A program made the position numbers and the translations under genes. Under the pieces are notes generated by a model, which had not been told where the DNA came from, did no database searches, and was given only the letters and a program-made list of their open reading frames with translations. Positions 42,391 through 52,100 of a stretch of 64,000 bases of DNA are shown in pieces. Source of the DNA: Lentisphaerota bacterium (lineage in GTDB: Bacteria; Verrucomicrobiota; Lentisphaeria; Victivallales; UBA1829); NCBI GenBank assembly GCA_015061915.1, contig SUVR01000012.1:1-64000 (forward strand), written 5' to 3'. The stretch's first letter is position 1, and each line of letters begins with the position of its first letter.

Positions 42391-43878
42391 ATGACCGACC
42401 GAACCAAACATTTTCTTACAACCGACCTGATTCCGATCCCGAAGTCTGTCACCATCAACGAAGGCGACTTTGTGACGCTGGAGGACAGTCAGGAACTGAT
42501 CCTTCAGATCCCGGAAAACGCCGGATCTGAAAACGTACTGAACGATGACGCTTTCCAGTTCTGGAAGATCCGTTTCGCCATCCGCCGGGAAGTTCTTTCG
42601 GAAACGATCCATGCCGAAGGTTATGACCTTGAGATCAAAGCAGATAAAACGATCGTTCTCAAAGCTGCCGATCTCGCCGGTGCCCGGTTTGCCCTGCGCA
42701 CCATACGTCAGCTCGCTGTGCCGGAACGGGGTGTAAAACAGTTCTCAAAATTCATCGTCCCGCCCGCAAAGATCGTGGACTCTCCGGACATGGCGTTCCG
42801 CGGGGTCCACATCTGCTGGTTCCCCGAAACAAGGGCATTCGAGATCGAAAAAATGATCCGTCTTGCCGCCTATTACAAGTACAATTACATTGTGCTGGAA
42901 TCCTGGGGCGTATTCCCCTTTGAGTGCGCACCGTTCGTGGGCTGGAAAGATAAAATGGTGCCCCGCGCCGAGTTCAAGCGCCTGATCGCACTTGCCAACT
43001 CCTTCGGCATCACCATGATCCCGCAGCTGAACCTGAACGGTCACGCCTCCATGTCCCGCAACGGTACAGACAAGCACGCAACGCTGGATTTTGCGCCGGA
43101 ATATTCCTCCCTCTTTGAACCCAGCGGATGGTGCTGGTGTCTGACCAATCCGGAAACCCGCAAACTGCTCACGGAAATGGTACTGGAACTGCACGAATTC
43201 TTCGGCAAGCCGCCTTACTTTCACGCCGGTTGCGATGAAGCGTACGACATGGCGTCCTGCCCCTCCTGCGCAGAACACACGCCTGCCGAACTGCTGCAGG
43301 ATCATCTGGTCTATTTCAACGATCTCATCAAGGCGCAGGGCGCCCGCATGATGATCTGGCACGATATGCTCCTGCCCTGCGATATGGACTGGACCGGCTA
43401 CGTTGCTTGCGGCACAAAAGAAAACGGCACCTCCGAACTTTACAAGACCCTGCCCAAAGATATTATTATCTGCGACTGGCAGTACTGCGGCTGTGTCCCT
43501 GCCCGTGAACCGGACTTTGAATGGGCAAGCAGCAAGTTCTTCATGGATGCCGGATTCGATACCATGCTCTGCCCGTGGGACAATCCGCCCAATATGATCT
43601 CCCAGGGACGCTATATGGCAACTCACGGCGGATTCGGGCTGCTGGAAACCACCTGGCACACCTGTAAAGGCAATGCGTTCCTCAATATGTTCCGTACCGG
43701 AGCAATTGGCTCCTGGAGTGCGCTGAATCCGCGCGGCACGGAGTACCTCCACTGCCGTCAGAACGAAGCCCGCTATCTGCGGGATGTGGATACGGATATG
43801 GGCGCCGAACACTACGAGGAAGTCGGCAAGCTCACCGATTACCAGGTCCCGCCTTTCCGGGTACAAAACTGGGTGTAA
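42391..43878 (+). CDS. GH20 beta-N-acetylhexosaminidase-like enzyme (paralogue 2)
   Basis: The 495-residue protein shares the whole layout of the preceding gene: AFRGVHICWFPETRAF, MIPQLNLNGHASMSRNGT, YFHAGCDEAYD with Asp282-Glu283, then MMIWHDMLLP. Cys replaces the Gly or Ser at the position before the Asp-Glu pair. The first in-frame ATG (42376) lies inside GAGGAG, so ATG 42391, 8 bases after it, is the start. It closes the operon with a terminator at 43901. The two paralogues may cut different linkages. Confidence 0.85.
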   Translation: MTDRTKHFLTTDLIPIPKSVTINEGDFVTLEDSQELILQIPENAGSENVLNDDAFQFWKIRFAIRREVLSETIHAEGYDLEIKADKTIVLKAADLAGARFALRTIRQLAVPERGVKQFSKFIVPPAKIVDSPDMAFRGVHICWFPETRAFEIEKMIRLAAYYKYNYIVLESWGVFPFECAPFVGWKDKMVPRAEFKRLIALANSFGITMIPQLNLNGHASMSRNGTDKHATLDFAPEYSSLFEPSGWCWCLTNPETRKLLTEMVLELHEFFGKPPYFHAGCDEAYDMASCPSCAEHTPAELLQDHLVYFNDLIKAQGARMMIWHDMLLPCDMDWTGYVACGTKENGTSELYKTLPKDIIICDWQYCGCVPAREPDFEWASSKFFMDAGFDTMLCPWDNPPNMISQGRYMATHGGFGLLETTWHTCKGNAFLNMFRTGAIGSWSALNPRGTEYLHCRQNEARYLRDVDTDMGAEHYEEVGKLTDYQVPPFRVQNWV

Positions 43879-43900
43879 AAGTAACTTTCTGCTTCCAGTG

Positions 43901-43933
43901 GAGCGGCAGTCAGCGGATTGCCGCTCTTTTTTT
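43901..43933 (+). terminator. rho-independent terminator of the sugar operon
   Basis: GAGCGGCA (43901-43908) pairs perfectly with TGCCGCTC (43919-43926) and seven T follow. Confidence 0.9.
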
Positions 43934-43954
43934 GCGCTTTTTTCGGCAAGCCGC

Positions 43955-43983
43955 TTGCGATTTTTCAACATCCGTGATATAAT
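43955..43983 (+). promoter_or_regulatory. sigma-70 promoter of the epimerase gene
   Basis: TTGCGA (43955-43960), 17 bases and a consensus TATAAT (43978-43983), 35 bases before the ATG at 44019. Confidence 0.75.
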
Positions 43984-44018
43984 ACGCAATGAGTTGTATA
44001 AACGGAACGGAGAACGGC

Positions 44019-45002
44019 ATGAAAGGCAAAAAAATCATCGTCACCGGCGGTGCGGGATTCATCGGATCCGCCCTGACGGAACAGCTGCTGAAGCTGGGCT
44101 GCAAAGTTGTCTGCGTGGATAACTTCAGCATCGGCAGACGGGAGAATATTGCCGGTTTTCTTGCTCATCCGGACTACACGCTTGTGGAAGGCGACATCTG
44201 TGATACCGGTCTGATGAAAGAAGTCTGTTCCGGAGCAGATTATGTGCTGCATGAAGCGGCGCTCGGTTCCGTTCCCCGCTCCATCGCCAATCCATCGGCC
44301 TCGTATCAGGCGAACATCACCGGAACGGCAAGTGTGTTTCATGCGGCGGCACTCGGCGGCGTCAAGCGGATCGTTTTCGCCTCCAGCAGTTCCGTTTACG
44401 GCGACAGCACCGAACTGCCGAAACAGGAAGACCGGACCGGAAACGCCCTTTCGCCCTATGCGCTGACAAAAAAAGTCTGCGAACAGACAGCTTTGCTTTT
44501 CAAAGATTTATACCATATTGAGATCGTCGGGCTCCGCTACTTCAATGTCTTTGGAAGACGCCAGAATCCCGCCGGAGCATATGCCGCCGTGATTCCCCGT
44601 TTTATGGACGCCCTGCTTCGGAAAACATCGCCCGTCATCTATGGGGACGGCACAAACTCCCGGGACTTCACTTACATTGATGATGTGGTTCAGGCAAACC
44701 TGAACGCCCTAACCGCCCCCGGTATCAATGGAATGATGTTCAATGTGGCATCTGCACGGGCGATCACTCTGCTGGATCTTTTCTGTGCAGTCCGGGAAGC
44801 TCTTGCAGAACGGGATCCGGAGATCCGGAAAGTCCAGCCGGAATTTGCCCCGCCGAGGACAGGAGACATTCCTCACTCCCTCGCCGACATTTCAAAGGCA
44901 GAACGGCATCTCGGTTATCAGGTGCAGCTCTCCTTTGAGGATGCGATCCGCCGTACAGCCCTCTGGTATGCAGAAAACTCAGATCTTTCTAATGAAAAAT
45001 GA
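44019..45002 (+). CDS. NAD-dependent UDP-sugar 4-epimerase (WbpP/GalE-like)
   Basis: This 327-residue extended short-chain dehydrogenase has VTGGAGFIGSALTEQLL (NAD loop), the catalytic segment SSSSVYG, and YALTK with Tyr and Lys. HEAALGSVPRSIANP recalls the UDP-GlcNAc 4-epimerases (WbpP/TviC) rather than classic GalE. It would supply UDP-GalNAc or a uronic form for glycans. ATG 44019 has GGAG 6 bases before it; ATG 43989 would be too close to the transcription start. It is a single gene ahead of the ftsB-like operon. Confidence 0.9.
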   Translation: MKGKKIIVTGGAGFIGSALTEQLLKLGCKVVCVDNFSIGRRENIAGFLAHPDYTLVEGDICDTGLMKEVCSGADYVLHEAALGSVPRSIANPSASYQANITGTASVFHAAALGGVKRIVFASSSSVYGDSTELPKQEDRTGNALSPYALTKKVCEQTALLFKDLYHIEIVGLRYFNVFGRRQNPAGAYAAVIPRFMDALLRKTSPVIYGDGTNSRDFTYIDDVVQANLNALTAPGINGMMFNVASARAITLLDLFCAVREALAERDPEIRKVQPEFAPPRTGDIPHSLADISKAERHLGYQVQLSFEDAIRRTALWYAENSDLSNEK

Positions 45003-45003
45003 T

Positions 45004-45031
45004 TTGCAATACGCCGAAAGCGTGTTATATT
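45004..45031 (+). promoter_or_regulatory. sigma-70 promoter of the ftsB-tsaC-GH1-rsuA operon
   Basis: TTGCAA (45004-45009), 16 bases and TATATT (45026-45031), immediately after the epimerase stop. Confidence 0.72.
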
Positions 45032-45065
45032 ATTTCCGGAGCCTTATCATAACAAAGGATAAAAA

Positions 45066-45344
45066 ATGCTGAAAAAACTGGAAATCGTGATCATTACTCT
45101 TTTCGTGCTGGCGATCATCTCCGGCTCGATCATTCAGATCATTCCGGTTTACCTGCAGAAACGGCAGGCAGAACGGACTATCCAGGAAAAACAGCTGATT
45201 CTGGAAAAAGTGCAGGATGAATACCGTTCCCACCTGCAGGAAGTTCATGACCTGGAACACTCTCCCGCCGCTGTGGAAAAAGTGGCGCGTGAAAAGTTCA
45301 AATACTGCCGTCCCGGTGAAACGATCATCCTTTACACCGAGTGA
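45066..45344 (+). CDS. FtsB/DivIC-like septum formation initiator
   Basis: This 92-residue single-pass protein has an N-terminal membrane helix (about 8-28). A coiled coil follows (QKRQAERTIQEKQLILEKVQDEY), and the tail reads VEKVAREKFKYCRPGETIILY, which matches the DivIC/FtsB ending. It would sit in the FtsQ-FtsB-FtsL division complex. The next gene starts after 6 bases. Confidence 0.88.
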   Translation: MLKKLEIVIITLFVLAIISGSIIQIIPVYLQKRQAERTIQEKQLILEKVQDEYRSHLQEVHDLEHSPAAVEKVAREKFKYCRPGETIILYTE

Positions 45345-45350
45345 TCCTCT

Positions 45351-45944
45351 ATGTTGCAGCTTACGGAAGAACAAGCTCTTGCTCCGGCGCTGGATCTCCT
45401 TTCAAAATCCGGCACCGTTCTCCTTGCCCCGACCGAAACAGTCTACGGGCTGATCTGTGCGGCGGATGATGATGCCGCCAGAGAAAGGATCTATCAGCTC
45501 AAGCACAGACCCCAGAACAAAATGCTGGCAAACTTTGTGCCGTCGCTCGATACGGTCCGGCAAACTGTCGGTTCTGTTCCGGAGGTTGCAGAAAAGATCG
45601 CCGAATATTTCTGCCCCGGTCCGGTCACGCTGGTGATCCCGGATGGAAACGGCAGTACCTACGGCTTCCGGATTCCGGATCACCCGTTCATGCTCGCCCT
45701 GCTCCGGGCATACGGAAAAACACTTGCCTCCACCAGCGCCAATCTCTCCGGCGAACCGGCAGCTCTTTCCGTGCCGGAAGCCCTGCGCTCCCTGGACGGC
45801 GAAGTGGATCTTGCCATTGACGGCGGAACGATCCCCGCTGACTCCCTCGCCTCCACGGTGATTCTGGTCAATGCGGACAACAGCTGGAAGATCCTGCGGC
45901 AGGGGCCCGTCACAGAAAAAATGATCACAAGCATTTTAGAATAA
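45351..45944 (+). CDS. tsaC: L-threonylcarbamoyladenylate synthase (Sua5/YrdC family)
   Basis: It makes threonylcarbamoyl-AMP for the t6A37 modification of ANN-decoding tRNAs. The 197-residue single-domain form shows APTETVYGLICAADDD, YQLKHRPQNK (nucleotide site), CPGPVTLVI and STSANLSGEPA, all conserved. It lies between the ftsB-like and GH1 genes in one operon, with spacings of 6 and 16 bases. Confidence 0.95.
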   Translation: MLQLTEEQALAPALDLLSKSGTVLLAPTETVYGLICAADDDAARERIYQLKHRPQNKMLANFVPSLDTVRQTVGSVPEVAEKIAEYFCPGPVTLVIPDGNGSTYGFRIPDHPFMLALLRAYGKTLASTSANLSGEPAALSVPEALRSLDGEVDLAIDGGTIPADSLASTVILVNADNSWKILRQGPVTEKMITSILE

Positions 45945-45960
45945 GGGAGAAAGAATCTCT

Positions 45961-47259
45961 ATGTTTACAACCCGTCTGATGAAAGAAGTGATTTTTCCGG
46001 AGGATTTTATTTTCGGTGCCGGCGGTGCGGGACACCAGATCGAAGGCAATAACATCCACAGCCAGTTCCATGAATGGGAAACCACCAGGGACTGCTTCCC
46101 CGTTCGCGCCGGAAAGGCTTGCAACTGCTGGGAGATGTATCAGGAGGATATCGAACTTTTCAAGCGTCTCGGCTGGCAGATTTACCGCATGAGCATTGAA
46201 TGGAGCCGGATCGAACCGGAACAGGGGGTGTACGACTTCTCCGCCTTGAAACGGTATCTGGATATGCTGGAACGGCTGAACAACGCAGGGATCAAGGTCT
46301 CTCTGACCTGTCACCACTGGTCTCACCCGCTGTGGTTTGAAAAGTTGGGCGGCTTCGGGAAACGGGAAAATATCAAATATTTTCTGCGCCATCTGGATTT
46401 TCTGGTGCCGAAGATCAAAGATTACGTGTTCCAATGGAACGTGTTGAACGAAATTACCAACCACGGAACCAATCCAAAATCTTTCGACCTGATGAAAAAT
46501 CTGACCGTTGCCCATGCACTGGGGTATCATACCATCCAAAAGTACAGCAACGCTCCCGTCAGCACCACTCACGCTCTGGTCCACTGGCAACCCTACCGCA
46601 GTTACGATGAGTTCGACCGCATCGCTGCCAAGACGCTGGACTGGGCGACAAACGGCTATTTCATTCACGCTATAGAAACCGGGGAACTGGTCCTGCCTTA
46701 CACCGAAGCAGAATTTGTGCCGGAACTCAAGGGCGCTCTGGATTACTGGGCGATCAACTATTACACCCGACACATGGCAAGCGGAAGAACGGAAAACCTG
46801 ACCACACACCGCTTTGAGTTCGACCGCGTCAGCATGGTCAATGGCGATTCTTATCACGAAGAATTTTATCCCGATGCCTTCGTTCAGCACCTGCCCCGCT
46901 TCAAAAACAAGCCGGTCTGGATCTGCGAAAACGGCGTATCGGCGGATGATGACCGTTTCCGCATCCTCTATCTGGCACGCCATTTCGCCGCGCTGAAAGA
47001 GGCAATGGAGCTGGGTGTCGACCTACGCGGATACATCCACTGGTCCGCCATGGATAACTACGAATGGGGCAATTATTTCCCCCGTTTCGGACTGATCGAA
47101 GTGGATCGGGAGACCTTTGAACGCAGACCGAAACCCAGCAGCAGCTTTTACAAAGAAATCATTGAAGCTCACGGCATTACGGATGCGATCCGCAAAAAAT
47201 GGCTGGAACCACTCTGTGACTGGCAAACCTATAATTTCCCGATCAAGAAAGGCTCCTGA
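45961..47259 (+). CDS. GH1 beta-glucosidase / 6-phospho-beta-glucosidase-like enzyme
   Basis: The 432-residue cytosolic TIM-barrel enzyme has both GH1 glutamates: Glu164 in NVLNEITN (acid/base) and Glu323 in WICENG (nucleophile). The opening FPEDFIFGAGGAGHQIEG is the family N-terminus. It hydrolyses beta-linked glucosides or related sugars; phosphorylated substrates cannot be excluded. Its stop overlaps the next start (ATGA), so it is embedded in a housekeeping operon between tsaC and an rRNA pseudouridine synthase, which is unusual. Confidence 0.93.
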   Translation: MFTTRLMKEVIFPEDFIFGAGGAGHQIEGNNIHSQFHEWETTRDCFPVRAGKACNCWEMYQEDIELFKRLGWQIYRMSIEWSRIEPEQGVYDFSALKRYLDMLERLNNAGIKVSLTCHHWSHPLWFEKLGGFGKRENIKYFLRHLDFLVPKIKDYVFQWNVLNEITNHGTNPKSFDLMKNLTVAHALGYHTIQKYSNAPVSTTHALVHWQPYRSYDEFDRIAAKTLDWATNGYFIHAIETGELVLPYTEAEFVPELKGALDYWAINYYTRHMASGRTENLTTHRFEFDRVSMVNGDSYHEEFYPDAFVQHLPRFKNKPVWICENGVSADDDRFRILYLARHFAALKEAMELGVDLRGYIHWSAMDNYEWGNYFPRFGLIEVDRETFERRPKPSSSFYKEIIEAHGITDAIRKKWLEPLCDWQTYNFPIKKGS

Positions 47260-47972
47260 TGGAAGAGGAAAGTCTCAATCTGACAAAATATCTCAGTTCC
47301 GCCGGAGTTGCGTCGCGCCGTCATGCCGCCGAGTTGATCAAGGAGGGTCATGTGCTGGTAAACGGGGTTGTGGAAACGAATCCGGGTACGCGCATAACTT
47401 CTTCCGATGCTGTCATTTGTGACGGAAAGAAAGTCATCCCGCGCAAAGCTGCCCAGCGCCACTACATCATGCTGAACAAGCCCCGGGGCTATGTCTGTAC
47501 GAACAGCGATGATCATGCGGCAAAGAAGGCAGTTGACCTGATCCAACTGACCGATGGCGCCCGCCTCTTCTCGGCAGGGCGTCTCGATAAAAACAGCGAG
47601 GGTTTGATCCTCTTTTCCGATGACGGCGACTTTGTGGAAAAACTGACCCACCCCCGCCACAACGTCCGCAAGACCTATGAAGTCAGTACGGACCAGCCGC
47701 TGACCGAACAGGATATCTCCCGTATGCTCAAGGGAATACAGAATGCGGGCGACACCCTCCGCGCCCTCAGCGTCACGCCCCTCTCTCCCAGCAAATACCG
47801 GCTTGTCCTCGGCGAAGGGAAGAACCGGGAGATCCGCCGGATGATGGAGGCTCTGGGCAGAACGACCAAGCGTCTGAAACGGGTCGCAGTCGGAAAATTG
47901 CGTCTCTCCGGCGTGGATGTGGGCGAATGGCGGGAACTGACCGCAGCTGAAAAGGCGCTGGCATTGCAATAA
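47259..47972 (+). CDS. rRNA pseudouridine synthase, RsuA/RluB family
   Basis: The 237-residue protein has an N-terminal S4 RNA-binding domain (NLTKYLSSAGVASRRHAAELIKEG), then the catalytic domain with AGRLDKNSEGLILFSDDGD containing the catalytic Asp, and EGKNREIRRMMEALG near the end. It modifies a uridine in 16S or 23S rRNA; which one is not evident. It overlaps the GH1 gene by one base. No clear terminator follows. Confidence 0.94.
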   Translation: MEEESLNLTKYLSSAGVASRRHAAELIKEGHVLVNGVVETNPGTRITSSDAVICDGKKVIPRKAAQRHYIMLNKPRGYVCTNSDDHAAKKAVDLIQLTDGARLFSAGRLDKNSEGLILFSDDGDFVEKLTHPRHNVRKTYEVSTDQPLTEQDISRMLKGIQNAGDTLRALSVTPLSPSKYRLVLGEGKNREIRRMMEALGRTTKRLKRVAVGKLRLSGVDVGEWRELTAAEKALALQ

Positions 47973-48019
47973 ATGCCATTTTTTTCTCATTTATTTCCGG
48001 ACAAAAGCCTGATTTGTGT

Positions 48020-48047
48020 TTGCTTTTCTCTATTAAAGAGTTATATT
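48020..48047 (+). promoter_or_regulatory. sigma-70 promoter of the kinase genes
   Basis: TTGCTT (48020-48025), 16 bases and TATATT (48042-48047), 64 bases before the ATG at 48111. Confidence 0.65.
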
Positions 48048-48110
48048 ACTGACATAACTTTCAGAATAACTTACAGCAGCTTGCTGTTTTTTTATACAGG
48101 AGCAGTCACA

Positions 48111-49151
48111 ATGACTGATTCGCCCGAAACACAGAATGATCATGTTCAGACCTGCGGCAGGACAACTGAACTGCTTGCAGCAACACCCTGTTCCTGCGGC
48201 GGCACGTTTATCTATGACACTTGCCGGAAAGTAAGCATATGCAACAACTGCCAGCGTGTCCGGCGTATGACATCCAAGCTCCAGTTGGAACCCGGCGATG
48301 TGGTTGCGGACAGATACAAACTGCTGAAACTCCTCGGCAAAGGCGGCATGGGCTCTCTTTTTCTCTGCGCCCCTCTGGACGATCCGGAAAAACGTTTCGC
48401 CCTCAAAACACTGACGAATACCCCGAATCATAAGGCCTCGGAAACCCAACAGAAGCGGCTGGTGCGGGAAGCAAAACTCCTGAGTTCTCTCGATCACAAA
48501 AACATCGTCAAAGTCTATGATGCCTGGCAGGATGATTTCAGCACCTATGTCTTGATGGAATACATCAACGGTTCCAATTTGGAACAGATCAAACAGGGTG
48601 GAGAATACGATTTCAACGAAGCAACGGCACTGCAGATCATGTGGCTGCTTGCGGACGCCCTTCAGTATGCGTGGGAAACTCATAAGATCCTGCACCGGGA
48701 TATCAAGCCTGCCAATGTTATGATCGATGAATGGGGGCATATCCGTCTTCTGGACTTCGGGATCGCAAAATCGCTGGACACCACCGATACCACGGCAGTC
48801 ACGATCCAGGGACACGGTCTCGGCACGCCCGGGTATATGAGTCCGGAACAATTTTCCAATCAGGATGAACTGAATTGCGCCACGGATATTTACAGTCTCG
48901 GTGCAACGATTTATTTCCTTCTGACCGGTAAGCCGCCCTATGTCGGCAAGAATGTCATGGAGATTTTTGAACAGATCCTGACCGGGGAACCGGTCCCCCT
49001 GCATGAAGTCAATCCTGCAATTTCCGAAAATATGTCCATGCTTGTTGCGGGTATGCTGAAACGCCATACCTATGAACGCCCGTTCAGCTGGAAAAAGTTG
49101 AAACTGGATATCGACCTTGTGGCGGAAGGGAAGCCGCCGAAGCCGAATTGA
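48111..49151 (+). CDS. soluble Ser/Thr protein kinase with N-terminal Cys-rich ribbon
   Basis: The 346-residue Hanks-type kinase has no membrane segment. Residues 15-47 hold six cysteines (15, 27, 29, 38, 44, 47) and probably form a zinc ribbon. The kinase domain has the Gly loop GKGGMG (76-81), Lys99, HRDIKPAN (Asp197) and DFG (215-217), so it should be active. The activation segment contains several Thr. ATG 48111 was chosen for AGGAG upstream; the open frame before it has no good start. The transmembrane kinase follows 29 bases later. Targets are unknown. Confidence 0.9.
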   Translation: MTDSPETQNDHVQTCGRTTELLAATPCSCGGTFIYDTCRKVSICNNCQRVRRMTSKLQLEPGDVVADRYKLLKLLGKGGMGSLFLCAPLDDPEKRFALKTLTNTPNHKASETQQKRLVREAKLLSSLDHKNIVKVYDAWQDDFSTYVLMEYINGSNLEQIKQGGEYDFNEATALQIMWLLADALQYAWETHKILHRDIKPANVMIDEWGHIRLLDFGIAKSLDTTDTTAVTIQGHGLGTPGYMSPEQFSNQDELNCATDIYSLGATIYFLLTGKPPYVGKNVMEIFEQILTGEPVPLHEVNPAISENMSMLVAGMLKRHTYERPFSWKKLKLDIDLVAEGKPPKPN

Positions 49152-49180
49152 TCTCCCCTTCAGGAAGGTAACGCATAAAT

Positions 49181-52100
49181 ATGTCTTTCACGCTGCAGAA
49201 AGGTGATATGATTGATAAATACTGTATCGAGCGTTGTCTCGGTTCAGGCGGTATGGGGGCGGTATATCTTGTCCGTCACACTCAGTTGAATGCGTTGCGG
49301 GCGATGAAAGTGCTGCACACCAGCACCGCAGAGGAAGATCCGGAATTCCGGGAGCGCTTTATCCGGGAAGCGAAATTTGCGGCAAAGATCCAACACACCA
49401 ATATCGTATCTGTTATGGATGTGGAACTGGAGTCCGATTCCGGCTTTTCCTACATCGTGATGGAGTATATCGAAGGTCAGACGGTTTGTGATATTCTTCA
49501 GCAGGGACCGATCTCTGAAAAACAGGCGATCCATATCATCATTGAAGCCGCAAAAGGGCTTGCCTATGCAGCAGAAAACGGGATCGTTCACCGGGACATC
49601 AAACCGGCGAACATCATGATCAAAAAGACCGGGGAAGTAAAACTGGCTGATATGGGGATCGCCAAAAATATCAATCACACCGGCAATACCTTGAGTCTGA
49701 CAATGGAAGGGACCATGATCGGCACACCGGCGTATGCCTCTCCGGAACAGTGCCGCTGCGCACGGGATGTGGATACTCGGGCTGATATTTACAGTCTCGG
49801 TGCAACGCTTTACGAAATGCTGACCGGAAAACCGCCCTTCTCCGGAAAAAACGAGTTTGATGTCATTGCAAAAGTCCTCAAGCGTATGCCGGTCCCCATT
49901 GAACAGCTTGCCCCGAATATCAAGCCGGGGATCATTAAGCTCGTCCGGAAAATGATGGCAAAAGATCCTGCCGACCGCCCGCAGACGATGCTGGACCTGT
50001 TGGAAGAACTTTACAAATTTGAACGGCGCCAGAACAATATGCTGGAACCGCTCCAGCAGAAACTGATCGAAAAGCGTGCGGAAGAAGTGGCACAGAAGCG
50101 TTTAAGCGTGATCCTGAACACCACCCTCAAGGCTCGTCAGAAAAAAGCGATCTTCTATTCTGTTTCCGGTTTCATCCTGATCCTGGCGTTTTCCGTCGGG
50201 GCATTCTTCTACTACAAGAACAGACCGATCGAAAGCACGATCCAGGTCGGCGAACACCCGGCAGCAAAGATCATTGATCAGCAGAACCGGATCACGGAAG
50301 ACAGGGATCTGGGGATCGTTTTCAATAAGAATCTGAAAGTTTTGCTGCGTTTTCCGGCAAAGCTCCAGTTAACGGAATATCAGATCCCCGCAGGGATCAC
50401 CCGGATCGAAAATATGGCTTTCGCTGAAAACAACACGTTGAAAAAAATCGTGATCCCCGATTCTGTGACCAGCATCGGCGATAAAGCATTTCTGGATTGT
50501 ACGGCACTGGAGGAGATCGTCTTGCCGGATACGATCACGAAACTGAATTCGCAGACTTTTTCCGGCTGTACTGCGATGAAGAATATCGTGCTGCCGGATT
50601 CCCTTACGATGCTTGATGAGCGGACATTCAGTTGCTGTACCTCTTTGGAAAACCTGATTTTACCGGCTTCCGCCCAACAGGTGAAAGACGATTGCTTCAC
50701 GCTCTGCCGGAATCTGAAAAGCATTACGGTGCCGGAACAGCTTGCCGATCCGGAAAAAATCATTACCTGGGGGCTTCCGGAAAATTGTGCTGTCATTTGC
50801 AACGGAAAGGAAATCTTCCGCACCGGTCCGGAATCAGTCAAGGACAAAAGCGGGATCCGTTTCAGCAAAGACGGCAAAACGCTACTGCGGTATCCGCCGG
50901 AACTGGGCACGACCCATTACACCATTCCGGACGGCATCACCGGGATCGGCGAAAAGGCATTTTCCGGCTGTACCGATCTGAAAGTGGTTATGATTCCGCC
51001 AAGTGTTGTTTTCATTGATCATAATGCGTTCTCCGGCGTTCAGGCGGTCAAATTGCTGCCGGGAAATGCGACCTTTGAAATGGATGCCGCCGGAGCCCTG
51101 ATCGACAAACAGGAAAAACGCCTTGTCTACTTTCCCCGCAGCTACAAAGGTAAATACGTCATTCCGGATACCGTGCGTGCCATCTGCAACCATGTTTTTT
51201 ACCATTGCGCAGTAACGGAACTGGTCGTACCGGAAAGTGTGGAAGAAATTGAAGACAGAGCATTTTCAAACTGCAACGCCCTGCTCTCTCTGACCATTCC
51301 GGAAAAGTTTTTTGACACCCGGATCGACACCTGGAACCTTCCCCGGGATTGTCAGGTCAACAATCTGAATGAAGAGGAAGAAGAAGAATTGGAAGCACCG
51401 GAAGCGCAGAAAGCACAGGTCGCCGCTACTCCGGTACAAGTCGCCGCAGCTCCCGCCGCTCCGGTTGTCCGGGAGTTTCCATTGGATATGGAAAAAATCA
51501 ATGCCGATAAAAAGCGCGGGATCGTTTTTTCCGCAAATAACCGTTCTCTCCTGCGTTATCCCACCGGTCTTCCGGATAAATCCTACACGGTTCCGGATGG
51601 TATCACGAGTTTGGATCAGAATGCCTTTTTTGCGGCACAACATTTGACCGAAGTCACACTGCCCAAGAGCCTGCGTTACATCGGTCCCGGTGCATTTTCC
51701 TCCACCGGGATGAGCAAGATCCTACTGCCGGAAAATATCAGCGGCTTTTCCGGAACTTCATTCGGACTGCTGGAAGTGACGCTGTCACCGGAAAATAAAT
51801 TTCTGATCCAACACAAGGATGGCACGATCACAACCAACGGCAAGGAAAAAACATTGTTGTATGTCCCTAAAACGCTGCAGGGAACCTACATTGTTCCGGA
51901 AGATGTGACAACGCTGCCCTATGCTGCTTTTTACTATTGTAAAAATCTGAAAACGATCAAGCTGCACAACGGGATAAAATCGATCAGTCCCTCCGTATTC
52001 AACTCCTGTGCCTCGCTCCGGGTAATGCAGTTACCAACGGGAATGACATCGATCCCGGGCAGTCTTTTCCTGCACTGCTCATCGCTGAAATATGTCACGA

